A stretch of 50,533 nucleotides of DNA from Nitrospirales bacterium (GCA_031315915.1 JALDRK010000027.1:1-50533); one strand, 5' to 3'. Positions 25,108 to 34,768 are shown, numbered from the stretch's first letter. Numbers and translations are program-made. Notes: generated by a model from the letters alone, not told the origin.

Positions 25108-25413
25108 TCAACACGCCCATTCGTTTTCTACTCTCCGACCCTCAGAAAGAGTATGATGGAGATGTAATACAACCTTGCAGAAACCATCTCTCTCCGACTG
25201 TCTTGTTCCGGTGATATCCGACCGAGTATTTTTGACGGAAACATCAGCCCTTGCAATCCCCAACCCGTCACTTCCGCATACGCGACCGTGAACTGTAAAC
25301 CGGTGGTCGACTTCATGGAGCGCCAAGACCGAGCCGACGAACACAATAACAGAGAAGCAGGGACTACAGCTAAAATGCGATGACGGGTTCGTGGAAAATC
25401 GAGAGCCGAACAC
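25108..25413 (-). CDS. Small exported protein with a carboxypeptidase-regulatory-like segment, probably truncated
   Basis: The 101-residue frame (GTG start) has a hydrophobic N-terminal segment (CFSVIVFVGSVLAL) and then HRFTVHGRVCGSDGLGIARA and DVSVKNTRSDITGT, GFCKVVLHLH. This resembles the strand pattern of transthyretin/CarboxypepD_reg-like beta domains (xVxGxVxxxDGxxIAxAxVxV...GxYxVxLHLH). The domain breaks off right after LHLH, with an unrelated short tail, so the gene may be truncated or frameshifted. No neighbours explain it. Confidence 0.4.
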   Translation of the reverse strand: MFGSRFSTNPSSHFSCSPCFSVIVFVGSVLALHEVDHRFTVHGRVCGSDGLGIARADVSVKNTRSDITGTRQSERDGFCKVVLHLHHTLSEGRRVENEWAC

Positions 25414-25795
25414 TCTCCACGTTTCGCAATTTATTCAACTGATTCCATGGGGCGATCCTTCCTTGTTACCTCAACCCCATTTCAGTCTCTTCTTAGGCCA
25501 AACATAGGCCTCTTGGCCTAAAAAGATCGTGATTTCTAGCACAGTCCGGCGCTTAGCGTCAATAAAATCTTCCCATTCTTCAGATTCAAATCACCGCATG
25601 ATCCTTATCATTCTCCTAGGCGACCGGCTCACTTTCTATTACGCTCTACCGACAATTTTCTCAGGTAAGCCCTTTGAGAAAAAATCCATTGAGGCTTGAC
25701 GTTAAACACCATTATTGGAACAGATGGCAGAAGACAGGGTTCAGTCCAAAAAAAAGCCGGTTATACGGGGAAGAGCAGAAAAACGCGATGCGCGA
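25414..25795. other. Gap without a recognisable gene
   Basis: Overlapping short frames on both strands, none with a ribosome-binding site or family-like content. Confidence 0.4.
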
Positions 25796-26071
25796 TTATG
25801 ATGACGTGGAGGGATCTTTGCTCCACTTTTTGGCCCAGTCCTCCCATGACCGGCCAAATGCCGTGTCCTCGCCAGAAAACGATATCTCCTGAATTTCGGC
25901 GTAAGACACCACTTGCGGATCTGAGCAGTTTTCGACAAATAACCGAAGATACGGATCGTCGGTTCGTTCATGACAATCAAACACGTATCCCGTCACCCGC
26001 TTCCCCGATTGAAGTCTAATCGTGACATCACCTCGATAATCGACGACCTCCCTCGCGAGCGGCCATCTCAC
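25796..26071 (-). CDS. Small conserved hypothetical protein
   Basis: The 91-residue product has strand-rich text (YRGDVTIRLQSGKRVTGYVF, LRLFVENCSDPQVVSYAEI) and an end motif SFSGEDTAFGRSWEDWAKKW that I recall from small proteins in several bacterial phyla, with an Sm-like/RNA-chaperone-like strand order. The function is unknown. A TAG directly precedes the GTG, so this is the only upstream start; its ribosome-binding site is poor. The following 146 nt to hpnH's end hold no gene. Confidence 0.6.
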   Translation of the reverse strand: MRWPLAREVVDYRGDVTIRLQSGKRVTGYVFDCHERTDDPYLRLFVENCSDPQVVSYAEIQEISFSGEDTAFGRSWEDWAKKWSKDPSTSS

Positions 26072-26217
26072 CTATCATTACCAGGATGAAGATCATCTTC
26101 TAAGTTGATTGAGTGTGATCGTTTAATGGGATTTTCAGCAGCCATAATCGATTATCGAGACGCCAGATATCGATACTGTACTGCGAAACGGAAAAAAGAC
26201 GAGACAGAACACGACAC

Positions 26218-27234
26218 TCAGACAGCATTCGGAAACAGGGTAGCGCGAACGGTACCCAGAAATCCGCCCCAAGATCCAAAAGTATCCTTCACAGCAGAAG
26301 CTTCATAGCCACAGTGCACCATGCAATCCCGACAGTGGTCATGTCGTCCCGTGCCATACTTTGACCAATCGGTCTCTTCAAGTAATTCACGAAACGTCGA
26401 GGCATACCCTTCTTGCAGCAAATAACACGGGCGTTGCCATCCAAAGATATTGTACGTCGGATTCCCCCATGGTGTGCATTCGTAATCGCGCTTTCCCATG
26501 AGAAACTCCAGAAAGAGGGGTGATTGATTGAATTGCCACCGACGTTTTCGCTGACTCAGCAGTTGGGAAAACAAGGCATGCGTACGCTCCCGCTTCAAAA
26601 AGCTACTTTGATCGGGAGCCTTTTCATAGCTATAGCCGGGGGAAATCATCATCCCCTCCACGCCCAAATCCATCATTTCATCAAAAAACCGTCTCATCCG
26701 GTCAGGATTCGCATCGTCAAACAACGTGGTATTGGTCGTCACTCGAAATCCTTTTGCCAACGCGGCCCGAATTCCCTTCACCGCTACATCGTAGACGCCG
26801 TCCCGACAGACTGCATGGTCATGCTCCGATTTCAATCCATCCATATGGATGCTAAAGGTCAAATATTTTGATGGAGTATACTCCGAAAGTTTCCGCTCCA
26901 ATAAAATGGCATTGGTGCAGAGATACACATATTTGCCCCGCTTGACTAACCCATCCACAATAACAGGCATTTCCGGGTGAATCAGGGGTTCACCGCCCGG
27001 AATACTGATGATTGGAGCTTCACATTCTTCTGCGGCTTGCCAACATTGCTCGGGGGAAAGACGTCGATTCAAGATGTGATCGGGGTATTGGATTTTTCCA
27101 CACCCCGCACATTCTAAATTACAGCGAAACAAGGGCTCTAACATAAGCACGAGGGGATACCGCTCAACCCCGCGAATGTGTTGAGTCAATGCATATTTCG
27201 CCACCGTGTACATTTGCGAGACTGGAACCGCCAT
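26218..27234 (-). CDS. hpnH: Adenosyl-hopene transferase HpnH (radical SAM)
   Basis: The 338-residue radical SAM enzyme joins a 5'-deoxyadenosyl group to diploptene, the first step of extended (C35) hopanoid side chains. The [4Fe-4S] motif CNLECAGC is at 38-45 and the GGEPL motif near 95; a C-terminal cysteine group (HCRDCMVHCGYEA) is typical of HpnH. The length matches the family. The ATG follows GGGGGAATAAGAGG. It lies downstream of ispG, with tRNA-Cys between, and completes the hopanoid set with hpnG and shc. Confidence 0.95.
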   Translation of the reverse strand: MAVPVSQMYTVAKYALTQHIRGVERYPLVLMLEPLFRCNLECAGCGKIQYPDHILNRRLSPEQCWQAAEECEAPIISIPGGEPLIHPEMPVIVDGLVKRGKYVYLCTNAILLERKLSEYTPSKYLTFSIHMDGLKSEHDHAVCRDGVYDVAVKGIRAALAKGFRVTTNTTLFDDANPDRMRRFFDEMMDLGVEGMMISPGYSYEKAPDQSSFLKRERTHALFSQLLSQRKRRWQFNQSPLFLEFLMGKRDYECTPWGNPTYNIFGWQRPCYLLQEGYASTFRELLEETDWSKYGTGRHDHCRDCMVHCGYEASAVKDTFGSWGGFLGTVRATLFPNAV

Positions 27235-27318
27235 GGCCTCTTATTCCCCCTTTTTCTGATGTATCTTATTCATACGGGCAGAAACTCCGGCCCGGTGAAC
27301 CCGTTCGTAAGAAGCAAG

Positions 27319-27394
27319 TGGAGGCGCCGAGCGGGTTCGAACCGCTGAATCGCAGTTTTGCAGACTGCTCCCTTAGCCACTTGGGTACGGCGCC
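27319..27394 (-). tRNA. tRNA-Cys (anticodon GCA)
   Basis: The minus strand has acceptor GGCGCCG/CGGCGCC, anticodon arm GCAGT-CTGCAAA-ACTGC with GCA, T arm GCGGTTCGAACCCGC, discriminator T and an encoded CCA. It lies between ispG and hpnH in the same orientation. Confidence 0.93.
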
Positions 27395-27490
27395 TCTCGA
27401 CTCGCATTATAAAGAGTCTATTTTCTCATGGACAAGAGAGGGATGAGATTAGGAAGCCGTTCGTCGCGTGCGCCTGATACACGACCGAGA

Positions 27491-28678
27491 TTATTTGGCA
27501 GGCAAAACAGGAATTTCCCGGCGAGTCGATTCATTGACAGTAAACGGAAGTCGCTGTGGAGGGTTATCAAGCATCCTGGGCTCAAAGTCATCATGGCCGG
27601 ACGCCTGATTTGCGCTTTGCTCCTGAGCCATCAGTTCCACCTCCTGGATGAGAGTATCCAAGAGTTCCGCTTCGGGAACCCGTTTGTGTAATTTCCCCTT
27701 TTTAAACAAAATTCCTACGCCTTGGCCACCAGCGATACCAATATCCGCTTCTTTTCCCTCACCGATCCCATTGACCACACACCCTAAAACAGACACCGTA
27801 ATCGGGGTCGTGATATGACCCAAACGATGCTCCAATTCATTAGCCATTTTCACCACATCGATTTCCACGCGTCCACAGGTTGGACAGGCAATAACATTCA
27901 CTCCGCGATGACGAAGTTCCAGAGACTTCAATATTTCAAAACCCACTTTGACTTCTTCCACCGGATCCGCGGCAAGAGACACTCGAAGAGTGTCGCCTAT
28001 ACCCTGAGAAAGCAACCACCCCAAACCCAACGCAGACTTGACCGCACCGGTCATGGCGGTTCCGGCTTCCGTAATGCCGATGTGCAACGGGTAATTGGAC
28101 TGCTGAGCAAATAACCAATAGGCGTCAATGGCCATATGCACATCGGAAGCTTTCAACGACACTTTCATATTCGTAAATCCGACATCCTCAAGAGCGTGCA
28201 CCGCATTGAGAGCCGATTCAGCCAGTGCTTCCGCTGTGGGGTACCCATATTTCTCAAGAAGCGGTTTCTCCAATGAGCCCCCATTAATCCCGACCCTGAG
28301 GGGAATCCCGTTGTCGTTGACCGCCTTGATTACTTCTTCCGTTTTCCACCACGGCCCAATGTTTCCAGGGTTGATCCGGACGCAATCCACGACTTTGGCG
28401 GCCTTCAAGGCCAACCGGTGATCAAAATGAATATCGGCAATCAAGGGCACGGTCATTTGCGACTTAATTTTTGGTAGAGCATCGGCCGCTTCCATATCAG
28501 GCACAGCCACCCGAATCAGTTCGCAACCTGCCTTTTCCAGGCGATGGATTTGCTCCAGGGTTCCCGCCACATTACTCGGATGCGGAATGGTCATGGACTG
28601 CACGGAAATGGGAGCATTCCCGCCAATCTTAACCTGGCCCACCTGAATCTGTTTTGTTGATCGACGTCGAATGTGCAC
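27491..28678 (-). CDS. ispG: 4-hydroxy-3-methylbut-2-enyl diphosphate synthase IspG
   Basis: The 395-residue enzyme converts MEcPP to HMBPP in the MEP isoprenoid route. The N-terminal TIM barrel carries ISVQSMT, GCELIRVAVP and ADIHFDHRLA; the [4Fe-4S] ligands are Cys265 and Cys268 (CPTCGR) and Cys300 (LGCVVNG) with Glu in the GIGEG turn. A C-terminal extension of about 35 residues is unusual and likely disordered. GTG is the start, 10 nt after dxs ends, so the two MEP genes are one operon, supplying precursor for hopanoids and quinones. Confidence 0.96.
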   Translation of the reverse strand: MHIRRRSTKQIQVGQVKIGGNAPISVQSMTIPHPSNVAGTLEQIHRLEKAGCELIRVAVPDMEAADALPKIKSQMTVPLIADIHFDHRLALKAAKVVDCVRINPGNIGPWWKTEEVIKAVNDNGIPLRVGINGGSLEKPLLEKYGYPTAEALAESALNAVHALEDVGFTNMKVSLKASDVHMAIDAYWLFAQQSNYPLHIGITEAGTAMTGAVKSALGLGWLLSQGIGDTLRVSLAADPVEEVKVGFEILKSLELRHRGVNVIACPTCGRVEIDVVKMANELEHRLGHITTPITVSVLGCVVNGIGEGKEADIGIAGGQGVGILFKKGKLHKRVPEAELLDTLIQEVELMAQEQSANQASGHDDFEPRMLDNPPQRLPFTVNESTRREIPVLPAK

Positions 28679-28688
28679 GGAGAATGGA

Positions 28689-30584
28689 TTACCTTATGAC
28701 CGCTTGCAGGGTGACACGATCATGCAGGGCTTTGGCCTGATCGTAAATTCCATCAGCCGTGAGCCCATACTTTTCACGCAATAAATCCTGCGGGCCTTGT
28801 TCAATGTACCAATCAGGCAGGCCCAACACTTTGGTCGGAAGATCCCATTGTTCTTCCTCAGACAACAACTCCAGAACCGCGGAACCAAATCCGCCCATAC
28901 GACAGCCTTCTTCAACCGTCACCAGGCACTTGACCGTTCTGGCCACCTCCCGGATAAGGGCTTTATCCAATGGCTTCACGAATCGCGCATTGACGACGGC
29001 TACGGACACTCCCTCTTTTCGTAAACGACGCGCCGCGTCCATGGCCTCGGATACCATAATACCGATGGCCACAATCCCCACATCATGCCCTTCCATCAAA
29101 AGCTCTCCCTGACCAATAGGAACAGGCAAGGGCTCGGAATCCAACGGCACACCTAAACTACTGCCACGGGAATATCGAACCGAAATGGGACCATCATGAG
29201 TCAAACAGGTTTGCACCATATGTTGCAGTTCGTTTTCATCCTTGGGAGCCATGATCGTCATATTGGGAATATGGCGAAGAAACGCAAAATCGAAAGCCCC
29301 ATGATGGGTCGTGCCATCCTCAGCCACCAATCCTCCTCGATCAATAAAGAACGTCACCGGTAGATTTTGAGTGGCCACATCATGCAAAACCTGGTCATAG
29401 GCCCGCTGCAAAAAAGTGGAATACATTGCTACCACCGGTCGCATGTTTTCAGCGGCCAGCCCCGCCGCATACGTGACGGCATGCTGCTCGGCAATTCCCA
29501 CATCAATCAACCGATCGGGAAACTCCTTTTGAAACGTGTTGAGTTCCGTCCCTTCACACATCGCCGCCGTAATCGCAACAATCCGATTGTCTTTTTTGGC
29601 TTGTCGAATCAAGGTTTTGACCGCCACGGAACTCCAGGAAGGACGACCCGCCTTTTTAAGAGGTTGGCCGGTTTTTCCATCAAAAGGGGAGCAGGCATGG
29701 AACCACACCGGATTTTTCATGGCTGGCTCGAACCCTAACCCTTTTTTGGTAATCACATGAAGAAGGGTCGGACCCTTCAATTTCAGGACATTATCCAATG
29801 TGGGTAAAAGGTGCTCAAAGTTATGGCCATCGATCGGCCCGACATACCGAAATCCCAACTCTTCAAACAACAGGCCAGGTAATAAAAACCCTTTCGCTAA
29901 CTCTTCAGCCCGGATGGCCATTCTCTTTACCGGTTCGCCGATTTGAGGAATGGTCCCGAGAAGTTGTGAGGTTTCTTCTTTCAAGCGGGTGTAGAATTCT
30001 CCTGTAAAGGTTCGATTCAGATAGGCGGATATGGCTCCGACATTTTTCGATATCGACATTTGGTTATCATTGAGGATGACCAACAGATCTTTCGCCATAT
30101 CGCCCGCATGCTGCAGACCTTCCAGAGTCATTCCGGCCGTCAACGCTCCGTCTCCGACGACACAAACCACTTTGTTGGATTTCTTCAATTGCTCACGGGC
30201 TTCCACAAAACCCACTGCGGCAGACACTCCCGTCCCGGCATGCCCAGCATTGAAAGTGTCGTAAGGGCTCTCTTCGCGTTTACAGAATCCACTCATCCCG
30301 CCAAACTGCCGTATGGTATGAAATTGTTCCTGCCTTCCGGTTAACAACTTATGGGTATACGCCTGGTTGCTGGTATCCCATACAATTCTATCTTCTGGAG
30401 TATTGAGCAAATAATGAAGGGCAATCGTCAGCTCTACCACTCCAAGGTTAGACGCCAAATGACCCCCAACATGAGAAATGACTTCAATAATAATTTCCCG
30501 AATTTCCTGACAGAGTTCTGGAAATTGCTCAGGGGATAACTTTTTTAAATCCGTTGGACTTTCAATCCTTTTTAACAAGGACAT
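28689..30584 (-). CDS. dxs: 1-deoxy-D-xylulose-5-phosphate synthase
   Basis: This 631-residue thiamine-diphosphate enzyme makes DXP from pyruvate and glyceraldehyde phosphate, the entry of the MEP route. The TPP-binding motif GDGALTAG, ILNDNQMSIS, the catalytic-glutamate region VGIAEQHAVTYAAG and the C-terminal transketolase domain (TVEEGCRMGGFGSAV) are clear. The ATG at 30584 follows GGAGAAAGGG; an upstream in-frame TTG (30602) overlaps that site. It precedes ispG by 10 nt. Confidence 0.97.
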   Translation of the reverse strand: MSLLKRIESPTDLKKLSPEQFPELCQEIREIIIEVISHVGGHLASNLGVVELTIALHYLLNTPEDRIVWDTSNQAYTHKLLTGRQEQFHTIRQFGGMSGFCKREESPYDTFNAGHAGTGVSAAVGFVEAREQLKKSNKVVCVVGDGALTAGMTLEGLQHAGDMAKDLLVILNDNQMSISKNVGAISAYLNRTFTGEFYTRLKEETSQLLGTIPQIGEPVKRMAIRAEELAKGFLLPGLLFEELGFRYVGPIDGHNFEHLLPTLDNVLKLKGPTLLHVITKKGLGFEPAMKNPVWFHACSPFDGKTGQPLKKAGRPSWSSVAVKTLIRQAKKDNRIVAITAAMCEGTELNTFQKEFPDRLIDVGIAEQHAVTYAAGLAAENMRPVVAMYSTFLQRAYDQVLHDVATQNLPVTFFIDRGGLVAEDGTTHHGAFDFAFLRHIPNMTIMAPKDENELQHMVQTCLTHDGPISVRYSRGSSLGVPLDSEPLPVPIGQGELLMEGHDVGIVAIGIMVSEAMDAARRLRKEGVSVAVVNARFVKPLDKALIREVARTVKCLVTVEEGCRMGGFGSAVLELLSEEEQWDLPTKVLGLPDWYIEQGPQDLLREKYGLTADGIYDQAKALHDRVTLQAVIR

Positions 30585-30742
30585 ACGTGACCCTTTCTCC
30601 AACCTAAAGACTAATGTGTTTGGGGATCGTTACAACAGACAAAACTTCGGCATGATAAATTATAACTACTAGAAATATTCGCACAGCCGGGAAAGCGTGT
30701 CAAGCAGGGGCCTGCCGACTCCTAATATTGGGAATCAAGAAA

Positions 30743-31495
30743 TTACTGAGCTGAACCTTCCTCGGAAGCAATTCGATGAAGGAGGGCCATAGCTTCCGGT
30801 CTATACTTTCTGTCCCATAACCATTTCTTGTCTAACGGAGGTTGATCCCTGACAATCCTCAACTCTCTCCGAGCTTCCTCCCTTTGGCCCTGCTTTAACA
30901 GCCAACGGGCCCAATCCAATCGGGCCGGGGCATATAAAGGATTCAGTTTGACCGCTTGGGATAAATGCTCCCTAGCAGCACTCTGATCCCCGCCTAAAAA
31001 CCAGGGTAATTCTTCATACATTCGTCCCAGCATATGGTGGGCTGGGGCATAGGTACCATCAAGTTCTAGGACACGCTGCACATGCCGCTTTAATTCCTGC
31101 ACAATGAATACCGAGGCCACCATGCCCTCAAGTTCCGCAGCGCTTCCCAAATTTGCCGCATACAGAAAATGTGCCAGGACGGAATCCTCTCGAAGGACCA
31201 GCCCTTTTTTAGCCAAGCGAGCTCCCTCCTTGAATGCGGGTATTTTTTGTGAGGGATCGCTATAGAACCCGTATCCTAAATCCAAATACAGAGACGCCAA
31301 ATTCAGTATGCCGTCCACGTCCCCTAATTCTTCCACTTTTTCATTGACAAGTAATCGGACCTCTCGTTCCAAATCCTCTGGACCATTGGCCATCACCCTA
31401 TCCTGAGCCAGCACCAATTCAGCCATGCCCCACGCCAACAGTAACAGCAGACACGCACAGTCGAAGAGAAATTTCTGAGATAATTTCCAGTTCAT
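30743..31495 (-). CDS. Exported TPR protein, TatT-like
   Basis: The 250-residue protein has a signal peptide (cleavage near VLA-Q) and helical repeats. AHFLYAANLGSAAELEGM, then YAPAHHMLGRMYEELPWFLG and AREHLSQAVKLNPLYAPAR, look like the TatT (TRAP T-component)/TPR fold in periplasmic proteins. It lies 40 nt downstream of the outer-membrane barrel gene. TatT-like proteins bind hydrophobic ligands or form trimers with channels; here it could assist lipid traffic, which is inferred only from context. Confidence 0.72.
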   Translation of the reverse strand: MNWKLSQKFLFDCACLLLLLAWGMAELVLAQDRVMANGPEDLEREVRLLVNEKVEELGDVDGILNLASLYLDLGYGFYSDPSQKIPAFKEGARLAKKGLVLREDSVLAHFLYAANLGSAAELEGMVASVFIVQELKRHVQRVLELDGTYAPAHHMLGRMYEELPWFLGGDQSAAREHLSQAVKLNPLYAPARLDWARWLLKQGQREEARRELRIVRDQPPLDKKWLWDRKYRPEAMALLHRIASEEGSAQ

Positions 31496-31535
31496 GCGAT
31501 CACGAGGGTTATCATGTATTTAGGCAGGCACCAAA

Positions 31536-32744
31536 TTAAAATGGATAATTGAGGCCGGCGAATACCGCCCCGCCTTCCTTACTATAGGCCCAGTCCACCC
31601 GACCGATAACATTGGGCCGGACAAGCCCCCGGAACCCAACCCCGGGAGTGAATTCCCATTCATTGAATTGTCTAAACTTAAAGTCCTGATAGGTTCGTCC
31701 CATATCAATAAAGGGAGTCATTTCGCATTCAATGTTGACATTAAACATGTTTAACGCAAAGAGATGAACCCGTTCCTCCGCACTAAATGACACCAAATGC
31801 TTATCAATAAACCGATCCCGTCCAAAACCTCTGAGATTGTCCTCGCCTCCCAACGAACTTTGTTCATAGAAGGGGATACCGTCCCCAAAACTTAATTGGA
31901 TATTGGCTCGTGCGATAAAAATATAGCGTTTCGAGGGACTGGGAATGATCTGCCTCATATCCATTCCGTAACGATAATATTGTAAATCTTCCTCGTCCTT
32001 GTGATCAAAGTTTTGCGCGAGTTCTCCAAAAACTTCAAACCGGGTCCCTGCGGTCGGAGTATTCCAGTTATCTCTGGAGTCATACTGAAACACCAATCGG
32101 TGAGCCAGGATCGTGGCGCCTTTCATGCCTGGAACAGAGGGAAAGCTATCGCCTGAAAACGGTTCCGTATCCACTCCGCCAGGCTGGATTGTCACGTCCC
32201 GAAACCGTTGATTCACAGCCAGCCTGGTCACATCATTCAAGTGGATGCCGAAATTCCAATGAACCTGAATTTCTTTCCCGGTATAATTCGATTCGTTTCC
32301 TTCGGGGGTCGTTTGCCCAATACCAAAAAACCGTTTGGTCGCATTTTTGAAATACTGCGCACCCACGTCCAGGAAAAACAGCCCCTGAATAAATCCAGGG
32401 TCTTGGTAACGAAACTTCAATTTACGTTCAATCTCTTCTGTATAAGATCCCACAAGCTCTATCTGGCTTCCCCCAGACCAATAGTGAAAATAATTCAAGG
32501 TCCCGCGAACACCCAGAAATGAATTATGAATAATCATCGGAGCAAAGAGAGAACGAAGATTGCCTTCTTGGTCTGAATCCAAGAATGGGACAATCACACC
32601 AAAATCACGTCCGTCATTTTTTGAAGTGGAGATGGCGGGAACGACAAAAGAGGAAGTATCGGCGGCGACCGGCACAGACAAGAGATGGGCCCAAATCGCC
32701 AAAGCCATCATGGCCCCCGACCAGGCCAAGCGGAAACGACTCAC
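31536..32744 (-). CDS. Outer-membrane beta-barrel (Omp85/D15-like surface antigen family)
   Basis: The 402-residue protein has a signal peptide (cleavage near VAA-D) and about 16 amphipathic strands, ending in an aromatic residue (AGLNYPF), as outer-membrane barrels do. EQSSLGGEDNLRGFGRDRF matches the (G)xxxLRGxxxxR(F) loop of the bacterial surface antigen (D15) family. No POTRA domains precede the barrel, so it is a short, secretion-independent type. It is 12 nt downstream of mlaC; in E. coli MlaA/OmpC receive lipid at the outer membrane, and this barrel may take that role here. Confidence 0.86.
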   Translation of the reverse strand: MSRFRLAWSGAMMALAIWAHLLSVPVAADTSSFVVPAISTSKNDGRDFGVIVPFLDSDQEGNLRSLFAPMIIHNSFLGVRGTLNYFHYWSGGSQIELVGSYTEEIERKLKFRYQDPGFIQGLFFLDVGAQYFKNATKRFFGIGQTTPEGNESNYTGKEIQVHWNFGIHLNDVTRLAVNQRFRDVTIQPGGVDTEPFSGDSFPSVPGMKGATILAHRLVFQYDSRDNWNTPTAGTRFEVFGELAQNFDHKDEEDLQYYRYGMDMRQIIPSPSKRYIFIARANIQLSFGDGIPFYEQSSLGGEDNLRGFGRDRFIDKHLVSFSAEERVHLFALNMFNVNIECEMTPFIDMGRTYQDFKFRQFNEWEFTPGVGFRGLVRPNVIGRVDWAYSKEGGAVFAGLNYPF

Positions 32745-32756
32745 TAAACGGGTTCC

Positions 32757-33365
32757 TTAAGACGAAGCCCCTAGATCAGTCTTGGTCCGAAGCTTTTCAA
32801 GGAGGGTATCAAACGATGCGGAATCAATAATTCGAGCAAATTGACCTCGGTAATTTTTCATCAGACTCACGCCATCAATCACGACGTCATACACCCGCCA
32901 TTCGCCGTTTTTCTTGAGCAATCGATAGTCCAGAGGAATTTGGACTTTGGGAGATACGACCTTGGTTTGCACTTCAGCAAAATCTCCCTTTCGACGTTCT
33001 TTCCCATATTCAATCTGCTCTCCGGAATATCCATCGACATTCCCGACATACGAATTGGCCAAAAATTGTTGAAATAACGTGACGAATTCTTTCTGCTGTT
33101 CCTCATTCAATGCTTTCCATTGTGTGGGAAGAGTGCGCTTAGCCATCTCCTCGTAATCGAAGCGACCGCCAATGATCTCTTCAAGTTTGGCTCGCCGTTC
33201 AGCTTGTTTCTCAGGCACTTTCATCGCCTGGTCACTCAATACCGCCAACACCTCATCGATAGTGGACTTGACGGAGCTGGTTGGAGTTGTTTCCGCCAAT
33301 CCGGCCCCTCCCATAGAGGCCCAAAGAATGAGAAAAGACAGTGTGATCAGCAGCAGACGACACAT
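32757..33365 (-). CDS. mlaC: MlaC-type periplasmic lipid carrier (hopanoid-locus type, HpnM-like)
   Basis: The 202-residue protein has a signal peptide (MCRLLLITLSFLILW, cleavage near GLA-E) and the Ttg2D/MlaC fold: LEEIIGGRFDYEEMAKRTL, LNEEQQKEFVTLFQQFLANS, VSPKVQIPLDYRLLKKN, VIDGVSLMKNYRGQF. MlaC carries lipid between inner and outer membrane in a hydrophobic pocket; in hopanoid loci its relative is called HpnM. The ATG at 33365 gives a clean signal peptide. Confidence 0.9.
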   Translation of the reverse strand: MCRLLLITLSFLILWASMGGAGLAETTPTSSVKSTIDEVLAVLSDQAMKVPEKQAERRAKLEEIIGGRFDYEEMAKRTLPTQWKALNEEQQKEFVTLFQQFLANSYVGNVDGYSGEQIEYGKERRKGDFAEVQTKVVSPKVQIPLDYRLLKKNGEWRVYDVVIDGVSLMKNYRGQFARIIDSASFDTLLEKLRTKTDLGASS

Positions 33366-33471
33366 TCTGACTCCGGTCACCACACCACATTGAGACTCGT
33401 TACGTTCTGTATGCACATAATTGATAGTCATTGCGCTTGCCCTTCTTTTTCGCTATCAACTGCGAACAGGA

Positions 33472-33915
33472 TTACTGAACATTCCCATGAATAAACTGGC
33501 TGATCACTTGCTCCAAATCAATACCAGCTTCCGTATCTATAATGGTCCCATCCTGGCCCAATTTTTCTCCACCCCCTCCAGGTGACAGTTCCATAAATTT
33601 TTCGCCGATGATGCCACGTGTTTTAATGGAAGCAATTGCATCGTCATAAACGGAAATTCCCTGGTTGATGGCCAAATCAACCATCGCCCGATCCTCTTTC
33701 AGATTGATATCTTTGACTCGTCCCACTTCAACCCCGGCGATTTCCACCGCCGCACCTTTTTTCAGACCTGACGTGGAGGAAAAGTCGGCATGAAGGGTAT
33801 AATAGTCGCCTCCCACCAATTCCAGCTTTCCCAACTTGACGGCCAGATAGCCCAAACACACAATACCCACTAACACAAACACACCCACCACTAACTCAAG
33901 TTTTCCACGTTCCAT
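33472..33915 (-). CDS. mlaD: MlaD-type MCE domain protein
   Basis: The 147-residue protein has one N-terminal membrane helix (ELVVGVFVLVGIVCLGYLAV) and one MCE domain (about 40-120: YTLHADFSSTSGLKKGAAVE, VGRVKDINL, IASIKTRGIIGEKFMEL). MlaD forms a hexamer on the periplasmic side of the MlaE permease and passes lipid to MlaC. Single MCE domain, usual short length. Confidence 0.93.
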   Translation of the reverse strand: MERGKLELVVGVFVLVGIVCLGYLAVKLGKLELVGGDYYTLHADFSSTSGLKKGAAVEIAGVEVGRVKDINLKEDRAMVDLAINQGISVYDDAIASIKTRGIIGEKFMELSPGGGGEKLGQDGTIIDTEAGIDLEQVISQFIHGNVQ

Positions 33916-33992
33916 ATAATGACCAATAGGTTAAAAGCCGGAGGACGCCGATCGCGCCACGGCTAAACAGTTAATCGCCCTAAGCTTTTGTA

Positions 33993-34760
33993 TCAGACAG
34001 GCGCAAGAGACTCTCCTTGATTCACGGAAATAAACTCGCGAACACGAGGATCCGCTGACCGTTGAAATTCCTCTGATGGATTCATGGCAATGATTTTGCC
34101 CCCCTTCAACATTGCCACCCAGTCACTCAGGGGAAAAATTTCCGGTATTTCGTGACTGACCATGACTCCGGTAAATCCAAATGTCTTGTGCATGGACAAA
34201 ATCAAATCATGAATGGCGTGAGCCATCAAGGGATCCAACCCGGTCGTGGGTTCATCGAAGAGGATAATTTCTGGCCCCATGATCAACGCCCTCGCCAACC
34301 CGACCCGCTTTTTCATTCCGCCGCTTAATTCAGCGGGGAATTTGTGTCCCTGAGGATCTAGGCCAACCCGTTCCAACATTTCGGGCACCTGCCGACGAAT
34401 TTCACTGTCGGAGATCAATCGTTTTTCCCGCAGGGGAAATGCCACATTATCAAACACATTCATCGAATCAAACAACGCCGCAGATTGGAAAAGCATGGCA
34501 AACTTTTTTCTGGTCTCATTTAAATCTCGTTCGGTTAATTGACCGAGATTCACGCCCTCTATCAGCACCTTCCCACGATCGGGGCGCATCAATCCGATCA
34601 TATGCTTCAGCATCACACTTTTACCTTCACCGCTGGGACCGATAATAGTTGTAATTTTTCCGCGTGGAACCTGCAAGTCGACACCGGTTAAGACATGTTG
34701 GCCCCCAAGAGTCTTTTCGACGCTCTCGAGTTGAATGATATGGGAAAGACTCGTGGCCAT
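33993..34760 (-). CDS. mlaF: MlaF-type ABC transporter ATPase
   Basis: The 255-residue ATPase has Walker A GPSGEGKS, signature LSGGMKKRVGLARAL, Walker B EIILFDEPTTG and the H-loop VSHEIP. It powers the MlaE/MlaD lipid transporter. An upstream in-frame start at 34961 would lie inside mlaE; the ATG at 34760, 8 nt after mlaE ends, fits the family length. Orientation of the flow (retrograde or outward) is not given by sequence. Confidence 0.95.
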   Translation of the reverse strand: MATSLSHIIQLESVEKTLGGQHVLTGVDLQVPRGKITTIIGPSGEGKSVMLKHMIGLMRPDRGKVLIEGVNLGQLTERDLNETRKKFAMLFQSAALFDSMNVFDNVAFPLREKRLISDSEIRRQVPEMLERVGLDPQGHKFPAELSGGMKKRVGLARALIMGPEIILFDEPTTGLDPLMAHAIHDLILSMHKTFGFTGVMVSHEIPEIFPLSDWVAMLKGGKIIAMNPSEEFQRSADPRVREFISVNQGESLAPV

Positions 34761-34768
34761 AGGAATCG

